The notes: generated from the sequence alone by a model not told the origin. DNA of 64,000 bases from Telmatospirillum sp. (GCA_009712185.1 WASQ01000124.1:1-64000); one strand, 5' to 3'; positions 16,413-25,577 are shown, counted from the first letter of the stretch. Program-made: numbers and translations.

Positions 16413-17933
16413 TTAAGAAGACATCGCGGCGAGAGATCGGGCCACGGCATCGATGACCGGCGCCCAATCGCCTGGACCCGTCTGACGGAACAGCCGCGCG
16501 GTCGGATACCAAGGGGTGTCATCGCGGTTCTCCAGCCAGCGCCAGCAGCCGTCGAACCGCGAGAGAATCCAGACAGGCCGGCCCAGCGCGCCGGCCACAT
16601 GGGCCATCGCCGTGTCCACGGTGATGACCAGATCAAGGGCCTGGGTCAATGCCGCCGTGTCGGCAAAATCCAGAAGGTCCTCCGTCCAGTCGAGGATCGC
16701 CGGGCCCGGGTGCCCTGAGGAAAGCTGGGCTGCCGGCGATCCTTTCTGAAGGCTGACGATCGTGATCCCGGGGACTGTCAGAACCGGCGCCAGCAGGGAC
16801 AGGGAGACGCTGCGGCGCCGGTCGATGGCATTGGCGAAGGGATCGTCGGGACGGGGATCACCGGCCCAGACCAGTCCGACATGCAGGCCGGGAACATCCC
16901 GCAGCCGCGTCCGCCACCGGGCGGCGGCGTCCGATGGTGCCGACAAATAGGGGATGTCCGCAGGGATGTCGTCCAAGGCCAGTCCCAGCCGGTGCGGCAG
17001 GCTCAACAGGGGCAGGTGCGCATCGAACGGGGGGAGGGGGGCGTCCCGCTCAACGACTTCGCTCACGCCCGGAACCGTTGCGACCAGCCGGACCAGGGCC
17101 TGAGGCACTTCCGCGATGACGGTGGCGCCGGCATCGGCCAGCGCCTTTGCCAGACGGATGAACTGCACCGTGTCGCCGAATCCCTGTTCGGAATGCAGCA
17201 GGATCCTTCGCCCGGCCGGGTCGTCTTCGCTCCACAGGGGGCGGCGGAACGGACGGGGGGACAGATGTCGGCCGCCGCCTCGCCACCGCCATTCATGTTC
17301 GGCCCATCCGTCTTTGAACCGGCCCTGGGTCAACAGCCCCAGGCTCAGATTGAAATGGGCCTTCGCGTGGTCGGGCTGCAGCTCGATGGCCCGCTTGAAA
17401 CATTGGATTGCCTGGGGCAGCCGCCGGCGGTCCATGTTCAATACACCAAGGCTGTTGTAGGCGTCGGCAAAGGCGGGGTGAAGGCGGATCGCCCGGTGGA
17501 AAAGAGCCTCCGCGTCCGGCAGGCGCCCCTGCTGGCGCAGGACGCCCGCCAGATTGGACAGGATTTCGGGGCTGTCCGGCGTTTGGGCCAGGGCGAAGGA
17601 CAGGCACTGTTCCGCCTCAACGGTCTCGCCCAGTTCAGCAAGCGTCATGCCGAGATTGTTCGACGCCTTGGGGTAAAGCGGTCGCAGCGCCAGCGCCGTC
17701 CGCCAGGCCGTCACGGCATCGCGGGTCTGTCCGGCCTGCGCCAGAGCCAGTCCCAGATTGTAATGCAGCTCCGGCTCATGCGGGGCGGCCGTGAGGAGAG
17801 TGCGGTACAGGGCTGCCGCGTCGGCATAGCGCCCGGCCTCGTGTTGGTGGAGGGCCTGCTGGAACAGTCTGGCCGGAGAACGGCCGCCAGCGGCCGGTGT
17901 CGCCCGGGCGGCGCGGCGATCCTTGCGGTTCAT
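16413..17933 (-). CDS. TPR protein with GT9/heptosyltransferase-like C-terminal domain
   Basis: The 506-residue protein has about five TPR units in residues ~20-225 (for example ELHYNLGLALAQAGQTRDAV and AYNSLGVLNMDRRRLPQAI). A C-terminal domain with LLHSEQGFGDTVQFIRLAKA and LDLVITVDTAMAHVAGALGR resembles glycosyltransferase family 9. Such TPR fusions occur beside surface-glycan and motility genes, but none is here. The start at 17933 (MNRKDRRAAR) is preferred to a longer frame. It follows the MarR-like gene by 25 nt, so they are probably co-transcribed. Confidence 0.8.
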   Translation of the reverse strand: MNRKDRRAARATPAAGGRSPARLFQQALHQHEAGRYADAAALYRTLLTAAPHEPELHYNLGLALAQAGQTRDAVTAWRTALALRPLYPKASNNLGMTLAELGETVEAEQCLSFALAQTPDSPEILSNLAGVLRQQGRLPDAEALFHRAIRLHPAFADAYNSLGVLNMDRRRLPQAIQCFKRAIELQPDHAKAHFNLSLGLLTQGRFKDGWAEHEWRWRGGGRHLSPRPFRRPLWSEDDPAGRRILLHSEQGFGDTVQFIRLAKALADAGATVIAEVPQALVRLVATVPGVSEVVERDAPLPPFDAHLPLLSLPHRLGLALDDIPADIPYLSAPSDAAARWRTRLRDVPGLHVGLVWAGDPRPDDPFANAIDRRRSVSLSLLAPVLTVPGITIVSLQKGSPAAQLSSGHPGPAILDWTEDLLDFADTAALTQALDLVITVDTAMAHVAGALGRPVWILSRFDGCWRWLENRDDTPWYPTARLFRQTGPGDWAPVIDAVARSLAAMSS

Positions 17934-17958
17934 GGGCGGCCTCCCGCCAATGGATGAC

Positions 17959-18444
17959 TTATTCCCGGCCGTACCGGATGAATTCGGTCCAGGTGCGTTC
18001 GACCAGCAGCATGCTCTGGGTCGCGGCGTCCAGGCCCTTGCGGTTTTCCGGCGTGGCAACGATCTTATCGGCGAGACGATTTTGCAGCTCGCGGATTCCA
18101 TTGCACAGCCGCATGCCCTTTTCCGTCAGCTTCAGACGGATCGACCGGCGGTCGTGGGAGCAGCGTTCCTGTTCAAGATACTCGAACTCGGTCAACTTCT
18201 TGATGTTGTAGGAAACATTCGAGCCGTGATAGTAGCCCCGGTCCTTCAGGTCGCGGACAACGACCTCCGCCTCGCCTATATTATAAAGCAGCAGCGCCTG
18301 GACCGCGTTGATGTCTTCCACATCCATGCGGCGCAGTTCGGTCCTCAACACATCCAAAAAATGGCGGTGCAGTCTTTCGATGAGTCGGACTATGTTGAAA
18401 TAGGGCTCGTTCACGGGGCGAATGATATGGTCTTCAAGGGTCAT
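17959..18444 (-). CDS. MarR-type winged-helix regulator (LdtR-like)
   Basis: This 161-residue protein has a central winged helix-turn-helix. The recognition region reads RGYYHGSNVSYNIKKLTEFE, followed by a wing with CSHDRRSIRLKLTEKG, the typical MarR DRR-S pattern. The long N-terminal helix HFLDVLRTELRRMDVEDINA resembles alphaproteobacterial LdtR-type regulators. GGGGA lies ~6 nt before the ATG at 18444. The divergent gene is a DedA membrane protein, 160 nt away, and is a plausible target. Family placement is firmer than the LdtR label. Confidence 0.8.
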   Translation of the reverse strand: MTLEDHIIRPVNEPYFNIVRLIERLHRHFLDVLRTELRRMDVEDINAVQALLLYNIGEAEVVVRDLKDRGYYHGSNVSYNIKKLTEFEYLEQERCSHDRRSIRLKLTEKGMRLCNGIRELQNRLADKIVATPENRKGLDAATQSMLLVERTWTEFIRYGRE

Positions 18445-18604
18445 GTGCAATCCCCAAACAATATTGTCTTGCATTCGCGTTATCAAGAGATGCTTCGCAT
18501 ATCCCTACTTGGACCCCAAAAAAGCCGGATTTCTGGCTGACAACGATAAGGTCGGGGCGAAACGGGCAGTGTCTCCAGCAGACACGGAAAGGGTGAGGTC
18601 AGCG

Positions 18605-19276
18605 GTGGACCAGATTTTTGGGCTTTTGCCGGTTGAACATTTCGTCGGCAGTTATGGTTATTGGGCTGTTTTTATCATTATCGGCCTGGAAAGTGCGGGA
18701 ATTCCTTTGCCCGGGGAAATCACGCTGATCACGGCGTCGATCATTGCATCGGCCTCTCCGGCTCTCGACATCCGGTGGGTTATCGCCGTCGCCGCTGCCG
18801 GTGCCATCCTGGGCGATAATGTCGGCTACTGGATCGGCCGGGAATTCGGTTTCCGTCTGCTGTTGCGCTATGGCGGACGGGTCGGGATCGGGGATCGTCA
18901 GATCAAGATGGGGCAATATCTGTTCCAACGCCACGGCGGCAAGGTGGTGTTTTTCGGACGCATGGTTGCCGTTCTGCGGGTCCTGGCGGCGCTTCTGGCC
19001 GGGATCAACCGGTTGGCATGGCCCCATTTCCTGATCTGCAATATCGGCGGGGCAATCATGTGGGCCACCCTTTATGGCGGCGGCGCCTATCTGTTCGGCC
19101 GCCAGATTCAGGAGGTGGCGGGGCCGGTCGGCGTTGCGGCCCTGATCGCCAGTGTCGTGATCTTTGTGGTTTCCGTCCGCTACATCAAGGGGCACCAGCG
19201 CGCCCTCGAGGACGCCGCGGAGCGTGCCTTCCCGGGGCCGCTGGTCGACGGCCGGACGTTTGATCTCGGCCGGTGA
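18605..19276 (+). CDS. DedA-family membrane protein
   Basis: DedA proteins act in membrane homeostasis and lipid-carrier recycling (undecaprenyl-phosphate or phospholipid flipping). The sequence has the family core VFIIIGLESAGIPLPGEITL and ILGDNVGYWIGREFG, then GKVVFFGRMVAVLRVLAALL, with several membrane helices. A GTG at 18605 preceded by GAGGTC gives 223 residues, the typical length; a longer frame to 18422 would begin inside the divergent regulator's leader. It is divergent from the MarR-like gene. Confidence 0.88.
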   Translation: MDQIFGLLPVEHFVGSYGYWAVFIIIGLESAGIPLPGEITLITASIIASASPALDIRWVIAVAAAGAILGDNVGYWIGREFGFRLLLRYGGRVGIGDRQIKMGQYLFQRHGGKVVFFGRMVAVLRVLAALLAGINRLAWPHFLICNIGGAIMWATLYGGGAYLFGRQIQEVAGPVGVAALIASVVIFVVSVRYIKGHQRALEDAAERAFPGPLVDGRTFDLGR

Positions 19277-19340
19277 CGGCTTTTTCGGGGGGGGCTGTTA
19301 TCGCAGTCCGTTACCGGCTGTTGCCGGCCTCTCGCCCGGA

Positions 19341-20099
19341 TCAGATCAACCCTTGCGCCCGGAAGCTCACGGTTCCGCTTCGACCGATCACCAGATGATC
19401 GTGCAGCAGGATGCCGATGGGTCCGACCGCGTCGGCGATCCTGCGGGTCATTTCGACATCCGCCCGGCTGGGTGTGGGGTCGCCGGAGGGATGGTTATGG
19501 ACCATGATGACCGCGGAGGCGTTTAACTCCAGGGCACGGCGAACGACCTCGCGCGGGTACGCCGACGTATGGTCGACCGTTCCCTCCTGCTGCGTCTCAT
19601 CGGCAATCAGAACGTTTTTGCGGTCGAGAAACAGCAGGTGAAAATTTTCGCGCGGCTGATGTGCGAATGCCACCCGGCAATAGTCGATGAGCCTGTTCCA
19701 CGACGACAGCACCGGACGCCCGACGACCTCTTCACGGGCGAGGCGGGTCGCGGCGGCGGCCACCAGTTTGAGCGCGGCGGCGGAGTTCTCCTTGATGCCG
19801 GGAACGGACAGCAGAGCGGGCAGTCCGGCCGTGACCACGCCGGCAAAGCCCCCGAAGCGGCGCAGGAGATCCTTCGCCAGGGGCTTGACGTCCCGTTGCG
19901 GGATCGCAAGGCAAAGGATGAGCTCCAGCAGTTCGTAGTCGGGCAGGGCGTCGGCGCCTCCTTCCAGGAAGCGCCGGCGCAGCCGCTGCCGGTGTCCCTT
20001 CGGCGAGATATCCGCCAGGGATGTCTCCGGATCCCCGGCTATCCCGGCCGGTGACAGAGAGCCCGCCCCGGCCGGTGATCCTGCGTCGGCTGTGTTCAT
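19341..20099 (-). CDS. radC: RadC-family JAB/MPN domain protein
   Basis: The 252-residue protein has an N-terminal helix-hairpin-helix region (LLSVPGIKENSAAALKLVAA) and a C-terminal JAB1/MPN metalloprotease-like domain. The latter holds the metal motif VHNHPSGDPTPSRAD (HxHPSGDP...S..D) and an upstream Glu. The ATG at 20099 gives MNTADAGSPAG. RadC was once linked to DNA repair, but that role is doubtful; the fold is certain. It is convergent with dedA and downstream of map. Confidence 0.93.
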   Translation of the reverse strand: MNTADAGSPAGAGSLSPAGIAGDPETSLADISPKGHRQRLRRRFLEGGADALPDYELLELILCLAIPQRDVKPLAKDLLRRFGGFAGVVTAGLPALLSVPGIKENSAAALKLVAAAATRLAREEVVGRPVLSSWNRLIDYCRVAFAHQPRENFHLLFLDRKNVLIADETQQEGTVDHTSAYPREVVRRALELNASAVIMVHNHPSGDPTPSRADVEMTRRIADAVGPIGILLHDHLVIGRSGTVSFRAQGLI

Positions 20100-20280
20100 C
20101 CCCTCAGCATAGCGTTTCCGATATGGAAAAAACACCGGCTTCGAAGACGGAGCCGTCCCAGGCCCCGGCACGATTCCCGATCGGGAGAGGGAGGACGTCT
20201 CCCCCAGGGCTTATCGCGATCTGTTCGCTCCAGGTCCTTGAATGTCGGACGGCGCTTCGGCCAAGGCGGCAACCGTGCGG

Positions 20281-21117
20281 TCAGGCCGCGTAGGGCGGAC
20301 GATCCAGACCGGCGGGAGACAGGGTGAAAATCTCGCATCCGGTCTCGGTGACGCCGATCGTGTGCTCAAACTGGGCCGACAGGCTCCGGTCCTTGGTCAC
20401 AGCGGTCCAGCCGTCGGCAAGGATCTTGGTTTCGTAACGGCCGGCATTGACCATCGGCTCGATGGTGAAGAACATGCCCTCGCGCAGGACCAGTCCATGG
20501 CCCGGACGGCCATAATGAACGACATTCGGCGGCTCATGAAAAATCCGGCCGACGCCATGGCCGCAAAAGTCGCGGACCACCGAGAACTTGTTCTTCTCGA
20601 CGAACTGCTGAATCACATGGCCGATATCGCCCAGCGTCGCCCCGGGTTTGACCACTTCGATGCCGCGCATCAGGGATTCATAGGTCACGTCGCACAGTTT
20701 GCGCGCCTTCACGCCGACCTTGCCGACATAGTACATGCGGCTCGAATCGCCATGCCAGCCGTTCAGGATCGGAGTGACGTCGATATTGAGGATGTCCCCG
20801 TCCTCCAGCTTCTTCTCTCCCGGGATACCATGGCAGATCACATGGTTGACCGAGGTGCAGATCGACTTCGGATATCCCCGGTAGTTGAGGGGCGCGGAAA
20901 TCCCTCCGCGTTCGGCAACGAAATCGTGGCAGAGCCGGTCCAGTTCACCCGTCGTCACCCCCGGAACCACATAAGGAGTGATGAAGTCCAGGCATTCGGC
21001 CGCCAGCCGTCCGGCCAGCCGCATGGCCGCGAAATCCTCGGGACCGTGCAAGGTGATCTTGTTCGCTTCTCTGCTGCTTTCGTTGCGTTCCATCAGGTCT
21101 CTCTCATCAAGCGCCAT
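20281..21117 (-). CDS. map: Type I methionine aminopeptidase
   Basis: Map removes the initiator Met from nascent proteins. Metal ligands and substrate residues are all present: HGIPG (His), NIDVTPILNGWHGDSSRMY (two Asp), GHGVGRIFHEPP (His), TIEPMV (Glu) and EHTIGVTETG (Glu). The protein is ~278 residues from the ATG at 21117. This start overlaps the sfsA stop by 11 nt; an internal ATG (MERNESS) is an alternative. Co-directional with sfsA. Confidence 0.95.
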   Translation of the reverse strand: MALDERDLMERNESSREANKITLHGPEDFAAMRLAGRLAAECLDFITPYVVPGVTTGELDRLCHDFVAERGGISAPLNYRGYPKSICTSVNHVICHGIPGEKKLEDGDILNIDVTPILNGWHGDSSRMYYVGKVGVKARKLCDVTYESLMRGIEVVKPGATLGDIGHVIQQFVEKNKFSVVRDFCGHGVGRIFHEPPNVVHYGRPGHGLVLREGMFFTIEPMVNAGRYETKILADGWTAVTKDRSLSAQFEHTIGVTETGCEIFTLSPAGLDRPPYAA

Positions 21118-21817
21118 CGTGCAGCCGCAGGGGCATCGGTCGGTTGAGTCGAATGCTCTCCAACGTCAGGCGGCAATCATAGCAATAAACCTCCACGCCC
21201 GCCGCAACCGCGCGTTCAAGCGCGTCGGCATAGGCCGGGTCGATGTCGGCTGCCGGGGTGAAATAGGCACAGTCCTCGCGTTGCACCAGAAACAGCATGG
21301 CCGCCCGGTGTCCTTCCCGGACCATGGCCGACAGTTCCCCGAGATGCTTGGTGCCCCGTGCCGTGCGGGCATCCGGGAAACAGGCCGCGTCCTGCCGCTT
21401 CAGATGCACGTTTTTCACCTCGACGTAACATTTGGGTCGGTCGGACGAGGACAGCAACAGGTCGATGCGCGAATTCTCGCCATAGGGAACCTCGCGCCGG
21501 AGGGATGGGTAGCCGGCCAGTGGCGGAACCTGTCCGGCGGATATGGCCTCCGCGACAATGGCATTCGGATAAAGGGTGTTGACGCCGACCAGGCCGTCTC
21601 CGTCCCGGGCCAATTCCCAACTCCAGGCCAGTTTGCGCGCCGGATTGTCCGACCGTGACAGCCAGACTTCCGTCCCCGGATCGGAGAGGCCGGTCATGGC
21701 GCCGGAATTGGCGATATGCGCGACCACCTCGCGGCCGTCATCCAGGGTGACATCGGCCAGAAAGCGCTTGTAACGCCGGATCAGAAGGCCGTGATGGAGG
21801 GGGGCGGGCAGATTCAT
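21107..21817 (-). CDS. sfsA: SfsA-family protein
   Basis: SfsA (236 residues) was named for sugar-fermentation stimulation in E. coli. It has an OB-like N-terminal domain (RRYKRFLADVTLDDGREVVA with HIANSGAMTGL) and a restriction-endonuclease-like C-terminal domain containing SRIDLLL and CYVEVKNVHL, the D-ExK-type motif. The true biochemical role is uncertain. The start at 21817 (MNLPAPLHHGLL) is preferred over a longer frame. Upstream of map with overlap. Confidence 0.93.
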   Translation of the reverse strand: MNLPAPLHHGLLIRRYKRFLADVTLDDGREVVAHIANSGAMTGLSDPGTEVWLSRSDNPARKLAWSWELARDGDGLVGVNTLYPNAIVAEAISAGQVPPLAGYPSLRREVPYGENSRIDLLLSSSDRPKCYVEVKNVHLKRQDAACFPDARTARGTKHLGELSAMVREGHRAAMLFLVQREDCAYFTPAADIDPAYADALERAVAAGVEVYCYDCRLTLESIRLNRPMPLRLHDGA

Positions 21818-21854
21818 GGCGCTGCCCGGCGCCGGCAGGGTCTGGCCGCAATGC

Positions 21855-22730
21855 TCATCCCTCGTCTCCCAGCGCGGAACCCAGCGGGATCTGCCCGCTC
21901 CCCGGCGCCAGGGGGCGCTGCTGCGATGCATGGGGCCGCCATGCGGTCATGGTCAGGATATCGAAGGTGGCCGGGATCCGGCCGTCGGCATCCGCATGCC
22001 GGTCCTGGTAGAGCGACAGCGCCCTCAGCAGAGTGTCCCTGCGGAGCGGCGAGCGCCTGCGGGCCGTCACGGCGTTGGTCTCGCCCATGCCGCGCAGATC
22101 CGACAGCAGGCGGGCGGGCGATCCATAGGTGACGGTGATGGTGTCGACATCGACCACCGGCAGGGAAAAGCCGGCCCTTTGCAGCAGGGCGCCGGCGTCG
22201 CGCACGTCGACCAGGGGGGAGACACGCGGACTGACACCGCCTTCGATCTCAAGTTCCGCCTCCTCCAGGCACTGGCGCAGTTCCCAAAGGGTTCGCCCGC
22301 CGAAAAGGGTTCCGACGAACAGGCCATCCTCGACCAGCGCATGGCGGATTTGCAGAAGACATCCCGGCAGATCGTTCACCCAGTGCAGCGACAGATTGCT
22401 CATCACGAGGTCGAAGGAGCGTGGGGCGAAAGGCAGGGCCTCCTCATCGGCGACAAGGACGGTTCCCGATGCCCGCGCCGCCATGCCGGCGGACAGGTCG
22501 CAGCAGAGAAGCCGTTCGATTTCGCCCCGGCCGGCCAGTTGTCGACCGAGCCCGCCTGTGTGGCAGCCGAGGTCAAGCGCACGAGGGAAACCGCGCCGCA
22601 TATCGAGAAGGCGGTCGAGCAGCCGATCGCCAACCTCGCGCAGCAGAAAATCGTGCGCGTCGAGGCCCGGTGCGGCGCGGTCGCGTTGCCGGCGCACCTG
22701 GCGCCGGTCGAATACCTCGGTTCCATTCAT
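21855..22730 (-). CDS. SAM-dependent methyltransferase (BioC/NDUFAF5-like)
   Basis: The 291-residue protein has a class I SAM-binding motif ALDLGCHTGGLGRQL (about residues 50-64). It also has the acidic loop LVADEEALPFAPRSFDLVMS and the SLHWVNDLPGCLLQIRHAL stretch typical of BioC-like and NDUFAF5-type enzymes. The start MNGTEVFDRRQVRRQRDRAA matches that subgroup, whose mitochondrial member hydroxylates an arginine in complex I. Substrate not determinable. It is divergent from comF; this pairing is frequent in alphaproteobacteria. Confidence 0.85.
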   Translation of the reverse strand: MNGTEVFDRRQVRRQRDRAAPGLDAHDFLLREVGDRLLDRLLDMRRGFPRALDLGCHTGGLGRQLAGRGEIERLLCCDLSAGMAARASGTVLVADEEALPFAPRSFDLVMSNLSLHWVNDLPGCLLQIRHALVEDGLFVGTLFGGRTLWELRQCLEEAELEIEGGVSPRVSPLVDVRDAGALLQRAGFSLPVVDVDTITVTYGSPARLLSDLRGMGETNAVTARRRSPLRRDTLLRALSLYQDRHADADGRIPATFDILTMTAWRPHASQQRPLAPGSGQIPLGSALGDEG

Positions 22731-22915
22731 GCCTCCGCTATAGGGCAGGCCGGCTTCGCTGGCAATCAACATTCGCATCAGCGGTCCGGGGACCGGATCG
22801 GATCGCGCCTTCCATCATGTCGTGTTTCCATTTTGATCCTAAATGGATATGACGCATGATGGTGAGGATCACGCGGTTTTTCGGGTCATCACCAGAGGAA
22901 ACAAGGCGCCACTGG

Positions 22916-23641
22916 ATGCTTATGCAAAGTCTCCGGTTTCTGTTCGACATTCTGATTCCACAACGCTGTTTCCTTTGCGGAACTCCGGTGCCGCGGGACG
23001 GCGGTCTATGTCCTGTCTGCTGGTCGCGGATCACCTTCCTGGGATCGCCGCAGTGCCTGCGCTGTGGTCTGCCCTTCGAACTTGAAATCGGGCCAGCCAC
23101 TCTGTGCGGCGCCTGTATTTCGGATCCCCCGGGGTTCCATCGGGCGCGATCGGTTTTCCGCTATGACGGCGCCAGCCGCGACCTCGTTCTGGGGTTTAAG
23201 CACGGCGACCGGACCGGCCGGGCGCCCCTGTTCGCGCGATGGATGGCAAGGGCCGGGGCCGATCTTCTGGCCGGGACCGATGTGATTGTCCCGGTGCCGC
23301 TGCATCCGCTGCGCCTGTTTTTGCGCCGCTACAACCAGTCGGCCCTGCTCGCCAACGCTTTGTCCCGCCAGACCGGCATCCGCTGCTGTCCCGACGCCCT
23401 GATCCGCGTCCGGCACACCCCGACCCAGGGCGGATTCGGGAGACGGGGCCGCCGCGCCAACCTGCAAGGGGTGATCCGCGCCCGGCGGCCGGACGCGATC
23501 GCCGGACGCAATGTCCTGTTGATCGACGATGTTTTCACGACCGGCGCGACCGTTGGCGAATGCGCGCGCGCCTTAAGGGCGGCCGGAGCGGGGTCCGTCG
23601 ACGTCCTGACGCTGGCCCGGGTCGTCCGCGCCGGACAATGA
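22916..23641 (+). CDS. comF: ComF-family phosphoribosyltransferase-like protein
   Basis: ComF proteins are linked to DNA uptake and recombination in competent bacteria. The sequence has two zinc-binding Cys pairs at the N-terminus (QRCFLCGTP, GLCPVCW, then CLRCGLP and LCGACI) and a C-terminal phosphoribosyltransferase fold with the PRPP loop VLLIDDVFTTGAT. RRYNQSALLANALS is also characteristic. Starts at 22856, 22916 and 22922 are all in frame; 22916 gives MLMQSLRFLFDILIPQRC and is chosen as the most family-like, without a strong ribosome site. It marks the left border of the accessory segment. Confidence 0.9.
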   Translation: MLMQSLRFLFDILIPQRCFLCGTPVPRDGGLCPVCWSRITFLGSPQCLRCGLPFELEIGPATLCGACISDPPGFHRARSVFRYDGASRDLVLGFKHGDRTGRAPLFARWMARAGADLLAGTDVIVPVPLHPLRLFLRRYNQSALLANALSRQTGIRCCPDALIRVRHTPTQGGFGRRGRRANLQGVIRARRPDAIAGRNVLLIDDVFTTGATVGECARALRAAGAGSVDVLTLARVVRAGQ

Positions 23642-23679
23642 GCGGTTGGCGAGGGGGCGCTTCTCCGCAGAAGGGCAGG

Positions 23680-23747
23680 CGGCGGGCGCCCCGATGTGCG
23701 GTTCGGTCCCCCTTGCGGGCGGAATCCGCACATCGGGGCGCCCGCCG
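23680..23747. repeat. Perfect 22-bp GC-rich inverted repeat upstream of the acp operon
   Basis: CGGCGGGCGCCCCGATGTGC... at 23680-23701 is exactly complementary to 23726-23747, with a 24-nt spacer. Both arms carry GATGTGCGG/CCGCACATC, the same 9-mers found in the shorter palindrome at 32539-32559. It lies about 120 nt before the predicted transcription start of the acp operon. It could form a stable hairpin ending comF transcripts as well as carrying regulator sites. Confidence 0.8.
23720..23734 (+). promoter_or_regulatory. Predicted activator site (UAS) of the acp-lux operon
   Basis: CGGAATCCGCACATC matches CGGAAGCCGCACATC at 32545-32559 in 14 of 15 positions. In both places the fifth base is exactly 97 nt upstream of the G of the -12 GC of a sigma-54 promoter. 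That spacing, about -108 from the start, is normal for enhancer sites of NtrC-family activators. The likely binder is the response regulator at 29270-30613 (inference). Confidence 0.6.
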
Positions 23748-23806
23748 GCTCCACTGTCCGGAACGCCAGGCCTGATCTTTCCTCGAATTCCGGGGAAACG
23801 GGCGGG

Positions 23807-23823
23807 CTGGCCCAACTCTTGCG
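23807..23823 (+). promoter_or_regulatory. Sigma-54 promoter of the acp-lux operon
   Basis: CTGGCCCAACTCTTGCG matches the -24/-12 consensus (TGGCACG-N4-TTGCW): GG at 23809-23810 and GC at 23821-23822, the required 12-nt step. Predicted start is near 23834, about 30 nt before the acp ATG. Confidence 0.7.
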
Positions 23824-23864
23824 TCGCGGCGATCAAACGCCGTTGTGCACAAGGGACGGAGAAA

Positions 23865-24113
23865 ATGAAACTCGAGGACGTTCTGGCCGAAATTTTTATC
23901 GATGTGTTGAGGCTCGACAAGGATGTCGACGTCAAGACGCTGAAATACCGCAGCACCGAGAAATGGGACTCCCTCGCGCATATGGAACTGGTAACCGCGC
24001 TTGAGGAACGGTTCGACATCATGCTCGACAATGTCGATGTCCTGCGGATCAGTTCATTCCAGGCCGCCGTTGACATCATCGGGACCAAATACGGTGTCGC
24101 GGTGGAGGCCTGA
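23865..24113 (+). CDS. Acyl carrier protein
   Basis: This 82-residue protein is acidic and helical, with the phosphopantetheine attachment motif WDSLAHMELV; Ser36 would carry the prosthetic group. The ATG at 23865 has GGGACGGAG about 6 nt upstream. It heads an operon with an AMP-dependent ligase and LuxE/LuxC-like proteins. It is therefore likely a dedicated carrier holding the acyl group during activation and reduction, not the fatty-acid-synthesis AcpP. What acyl chain it carries cannot be read from sequence. Confidence 0.88.
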   Translation: MKLEDVLAEIFIDVLRLDKDVDVKTLKYRSTEKWDSLAHMELVTALEERFDIMLDNVDVLRISSFQAAVDIIGTKYGVAVEA

Positions 24114-24155
24114 CGGGCGGGCCGCCGCCGCCGGCATGACCCTCTGAGGTGGCCC

Positions 24156-25577
24156 ATGCGCGCCCTGCTTCCGCTGGCTGGATTGCTGTCCACCCTGCCC
24201 GCCGATCGTCCGGCCCTGTATGACGAGGATGGCGAGGGGTGGATATCCTACGGTGCCCTGGCCGCTCGGGTCAGGGCGGCGTCGGACGTTCTGGCGCGGC
24301 TCCCGAGGTCGCTCGCCTTTCTGCTGTTCTCCAACAAGGTCGCGGATGTGGTCGCCTATCTCGGCCTGATGAGCGCCGGCCATGTGCCCGCTCTGATCGA
24401 CCCCGGGTTGCCGGCGCCGATGCGTGACGGCCTGATCGCGCGCTACCGGCCGGAGATCCTGGCCGGTACCCTTGTCCAGGCGCCGGATGGCTGGATGCCG
24501 CTTCCCGGCATCCCCGCGGTCAGCGCCCCCGACAGGACATCGCCGCCCGGTCTTCATCCGGACCTGGGATTGCTTCTGACCACCTCCGGCAGCACAGGCA
24601 GTCCGAAGATGGTCTGTCTCTCGACCGGGGCGCTGGCTCACAATACCGGCGCGATCATCGAGGCCCTGTCGATCACCGGCGGCGACCGGGCCGTCGGCCA
24701 TATGCCTTTGCATTACTCCTTCGGCCTGTCGATACTGCAAACGCATCTCGTCGCCGGTGGATCGGTCCTTCTGACCTCGCGGTCGATGGTCGAAAGCGAT
24801 TTCTGGGATCTGGTCCGGTCGGGGGGCGCCACCTCCCTGTCGGGCACCCCTTTCCATATGCGGCTGATCGGACGGCTGGGACTCGATGCGCTGGACCTGC
24901 CCGGCATCCGGGTGATGACCCAGGCCGGCGGGCGCTTTCCGCCCGATCTGGCGCGACCGCTGCACGCCGCCATGGCGGGGAGGGGCGGGCGTTATTTCGT
25001 CATGTACGGCCAGACCGAAGCCTCGCCGCGCCTCACCACGCTGCCGGCGGCGTCCTTTCCGTCCCATGAGGCGTCCGTGGGACTGCCTCTCCATGGTGGC
25101 GCCATCGACGTGGTCGATCCCGATGGCAGGCCTCTGCCGCCGATGGAAACCGGCGAAGTGCTCTATCGCGGACCCAATGTGATGATGGGTTATGCCGAGA
25201 CAAGGTCCGATCTGGCATTGGGCGACCGCATGGGCGGTGTCCTGCGGACCGGCGACCTGGGGCATGTCGACCGGGAGGGTTTCCTTTACCTGACCGGGCG
25301 GGCCAACCGGTTTGCCAAGATCGCCGGGCTCAGGATCAATCTGGACGAGGTCGAGGCGATGGCCGGCGCCGGAGTCCGTGTCGCGGCGGTGGAACGCGAC
25401 GGCTCCATTCTTCTGTTCGCGGAGCGTTTGGAGGAAGCGGAATGCCGGACCCTCAATCACAGCCTGGCCGACCGTCTGCGTCTCAGCTCCAGGACCCTCC
25501 GGGTCCGGGCGATCGGGGCGCTGCCGGTCACCGCCAAGGGCAAGGTCGACTACGCGCGGCTGAGGGACATGCCATGA
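24156..25577 (+). CDS. AMP-dependent acyl synthetase/ligase
   Basis: The 473-residue enzyme belongs to the ANL superfamily, which activates a carboxylate as acyl-AMP and passes it to CoA or a phosphopantetheine arm. Motifs in order: the P-loop LLTTSGSTGSPKMVCLS (near residue 145), YGQTEASPRL (near 287), LRTGDLGHVDREGFLYLTGR (near 364) and the C-terminal catalytic Lys in PVTAKGKVDYARL. It is somewhat shorter than long-chain acyl-CoA synthetases (~550). The neighbouring acyl carrier protein 43 nt upstream is the probable acceptor. Its stop overlaps the next start (ATGA). Confidence 0.88.
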   Translation: MRALLPLAGLLSTLPADRPALYDEDGEGWISYGALAARVRAASDVLARLPRSLAFLLFSNKVADVVAYLGLMSAGHVPALIDPGLPAPMRDGLIARYRPEILAGTLVQAPDGWMPLPGIPAVSAPDRTSPPGLHPDLGLLLTTSGSTGSPKMVCLSTGALAHNTGAIIEALSITGGDRAVGHMPLHYSFGLSILQTHLVAGGSVLLTSRSMVESDFWDLVRSGGATSLSGTPFHMRLIGRLGLDALDLPGIRVMTQAGGRFPPDLARPLHAAMAGRGGRYFVMYGQTEASPRLTTLPAASFPSHEASVGLPLHGGAIDVVDPDGRPLPPMETGEVLYRGPNVMMGYAETRSDLALGDRMGGVLRTGDLGHVDREGFLYLTGRANRFAKIAGLRINLDEVEAMAGAGVRVAAVERDGSILLFAERLEEAECRTLNHSLADRLRLSSRTLRVRAIGALPVTAKGKVDYARLRDMP

